Source: an uncultured Comamonadaceae bacterium
GTDB taxonomy: Bacteria > Pseudomonadota > Gammaproteobacteria > Burkholderiales > Burkholderiaceae_C
Direction: 5' to 3'
DNA length: 7,591 nt
Assembly: GCA_937893415.1 (NCBI GenBank)
Contig: CALBWZ010000327.1
Span: 1-7,591 of the forward strand
Both the position numbers and the translations under genes were made by a program. The notes under the pieces are model-generated. The model searched no databases and was not told the DNA's origin. It saw nothing but the letters and a program-made list of their open reading frames with translations. Shown here piece after piece: positions 6,957 through 7,591 of this stretch (within the stretch, counting starts at the first letter, position 1; each line of letters opens with the position of its first letter).

Positions 6957-6992
6957 AAAAATGGCTTAGCCAGCGGTTGTGTGCTGGTAGCC
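6957..6992 (-). terminator. Hairpin followed by T-run between psuG and the binding-protein gene (attenuator-like)
   Basis: In the direction of transcription GGCTACCAGC (6992-6983) pairs with GCTGGCTAAGCC (6974-6963): ten base pairs with two single-base bulges on the 3' side and an 8-base loop. It is followed by A and then TTTTT (6961-6957). The binding-protein ATG at 6938 begins 18 bases later, so no full promoter fits between. If the signal works, it either ends psuG transcripts with partial read-through, or acts as a leader attenuator for a promoter lying in the end of psuG. The bulges make it weaker than the hairpin after the binding-protein gene. Confidence 0.5.
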
Positions 6993-7018
6993 GTTGCCTT
7001 AAAAACTGCTTGCGCTTG

Positions 7019-7591
7019 CTAGTATGCCTTAGGTATTACAGGTTTTGTAAGCGCCGCGTATTGCACAGCCACTGCCGCACCCAAGCGGGCATTGTTCATG
7101 ACCAGTGACATATTGGACTCTAGGCTGCGCCCGCCAGTCAACGCCGCCACCCTAGCCAGCAAAAACGGTGTGGACGCTTTGCCACTCACGCCTTGCGCCG
7201 CCGCGTCGGCCAAGGCGGCCTCAATGGCTTGGTCAATGACGGCTTTGGGCATGTCAAATTCAGCCTCTATGGGGTTGGCTATGACCATGCCGCCCGCCAA
7301 CCCCATGCCCCATTGGGCGGCCATGGCCTGCGCGACAGCCAGCGGTGTATCCACCCGGTAGTTCAGTGCATAACCGCTGGTGCGGGTGTAAAAAGCAGGC
7401 AACTCGTCGGTCTGGTAGCCCAGCACAGGGACGCCGTGGGTTTCTAGGTATTCAAGCGTGAGGCCTAAATCTAAAATAGATTTGGCACCCGCGCACACCA
7501 CGGCCACAGGTGTTTGAGCCAACTCTTGCAAGTCTGCTGACACATCAAAGCTGTGTTGTGCGCCTCTGTGCGCGCCGCCAATACCGCCAGT
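7019..7591 (-). CDS. psuG: Pseudouridine-5'-phosphate glycosidase, C-terminal part (runs off right edge)
   Basis: The last 190 residues of a protein usually about 300-310 long; the N-terminal third is outside the window. The cytoplasmic enzyme reversibly splits pseudouridine 5'-phosphate, a C-nucleotide from RNA breakdown, into uracil and ribose 5-phosphate, using a divalent metal and a lysine that forms a Schiff base with the opened sugar. Diagnostic features: TGGIGGAHRG at the window edge, a phosphate-binding type loop; SADLQELAQTPVAVVCAGAKS, whose lysine should be the Schiff-base residue by family comparison; LTLEYLETHGVPVLGYQTDE; and near the C-terminus GRSLESNMSLVMNNARLGA, where the NNARLGA asparagine is conserved. 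The frame ends ...VIPKAY and TAG at 7019. All conserved blocks expected in this part are present, so the gene looks functional. It lies 80 bases upstream of the binding-protein gene on the same strand, suggesting the importer feeds this pathway. Confidence 0.93.
   Translation of the reverse strand, partial: TGGIGGAHRGAQHSFDVSADLQELAQTPVAVVCAGAKSILDLGLTLEYLETHGVPVLGYQTDELPAFYTRTSGYALNYRVDTPLAVAQAMAAQWGMGLAGGMVIANPIEAEFDMPKAVIDQAIEAALADAAAQGVSGKASTPFLLARVAALTGGRSLESNMSLVMNNARLGAAVAVQYAALTKPVIPKAY

Noticed and set aside
7005..7020. Repeated GCTTGC at the end of psuG as a possible hairpin
   Set aside because: The two copies are direct, not inverted, so they cannot pair as a stem.

Overview
The window looks like a chromosomal segment of a betaproteobacterium, most likely Burkholderiales and probably a Comamonadaceae-type freshwater relative. 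This rests on protein-family resemblance (SrkA, the BMP-type transporter, PsuG), moderately high GC, and frequent non-ATG starts; no 16S or other marker is present, so the placement is inference. I see no RNA gene, insertion sequence, CRISPR array, phage gene or replication origin.

Layout, left to right. (1) 1-259, minus: N-terminal 86 codons of a SrkA/YihE-type stress-response kinase, running off the left edge. (2) 290-1162, plus: a complete class I SAM-dependent methyltransferase of unknown substrate, divergent from srkA with only 30 bases between the start codons. (3) 1173-2079, minus: a DMT/EamA-type 10-helix transporter, convergent with the methyltransferase. It is apparently broken by a 7-base tandem duplication near its start; removing one copy restores a 299-residue reading frame. 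(4) 2127-6938, minus: a complete four-gene BMP-family (nucleoside-type) ABC importer, in transcription order substrate-binding protein, double-ATPase subunit, permease 1, permease 2. (5) 7019-7591, minus: the C-terminal 190 residues of a pseudouridine-5'-phosphate glycosidase (PsuG), running off the right edge.

How it works together. psuG, the binding protein, the ATPase and the two permeases all point the same way and are closely spaced. The ATPase and permease 1 overlap by four bases, and permease 2 starts one base after permease 1 stops. The likely reading is a nucleoside salvage operon: the importer brings in a nucleoside and PsuG splits a phosphorylated C-nucleoside (pseudouridine 5'-phosphate) into uracil and ribose 5-phosphate. 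That makes pseudouridine a plausible transported substrate, although the sequence alone cannot show it. A pseudouridine kinase would be expected to the right of the window.

The binding-protein gene is bracketed by two terminator-like hairpins, one in each intergenic gap and both oriented to act on the operon transcript. This would let the binding protein be made at a different level from the membrane subunits. No convincingly new system is present; the points most worth checking are the frameshifted transporter, the psuG-importer link and the hairpin-flanked binding-protein gene.
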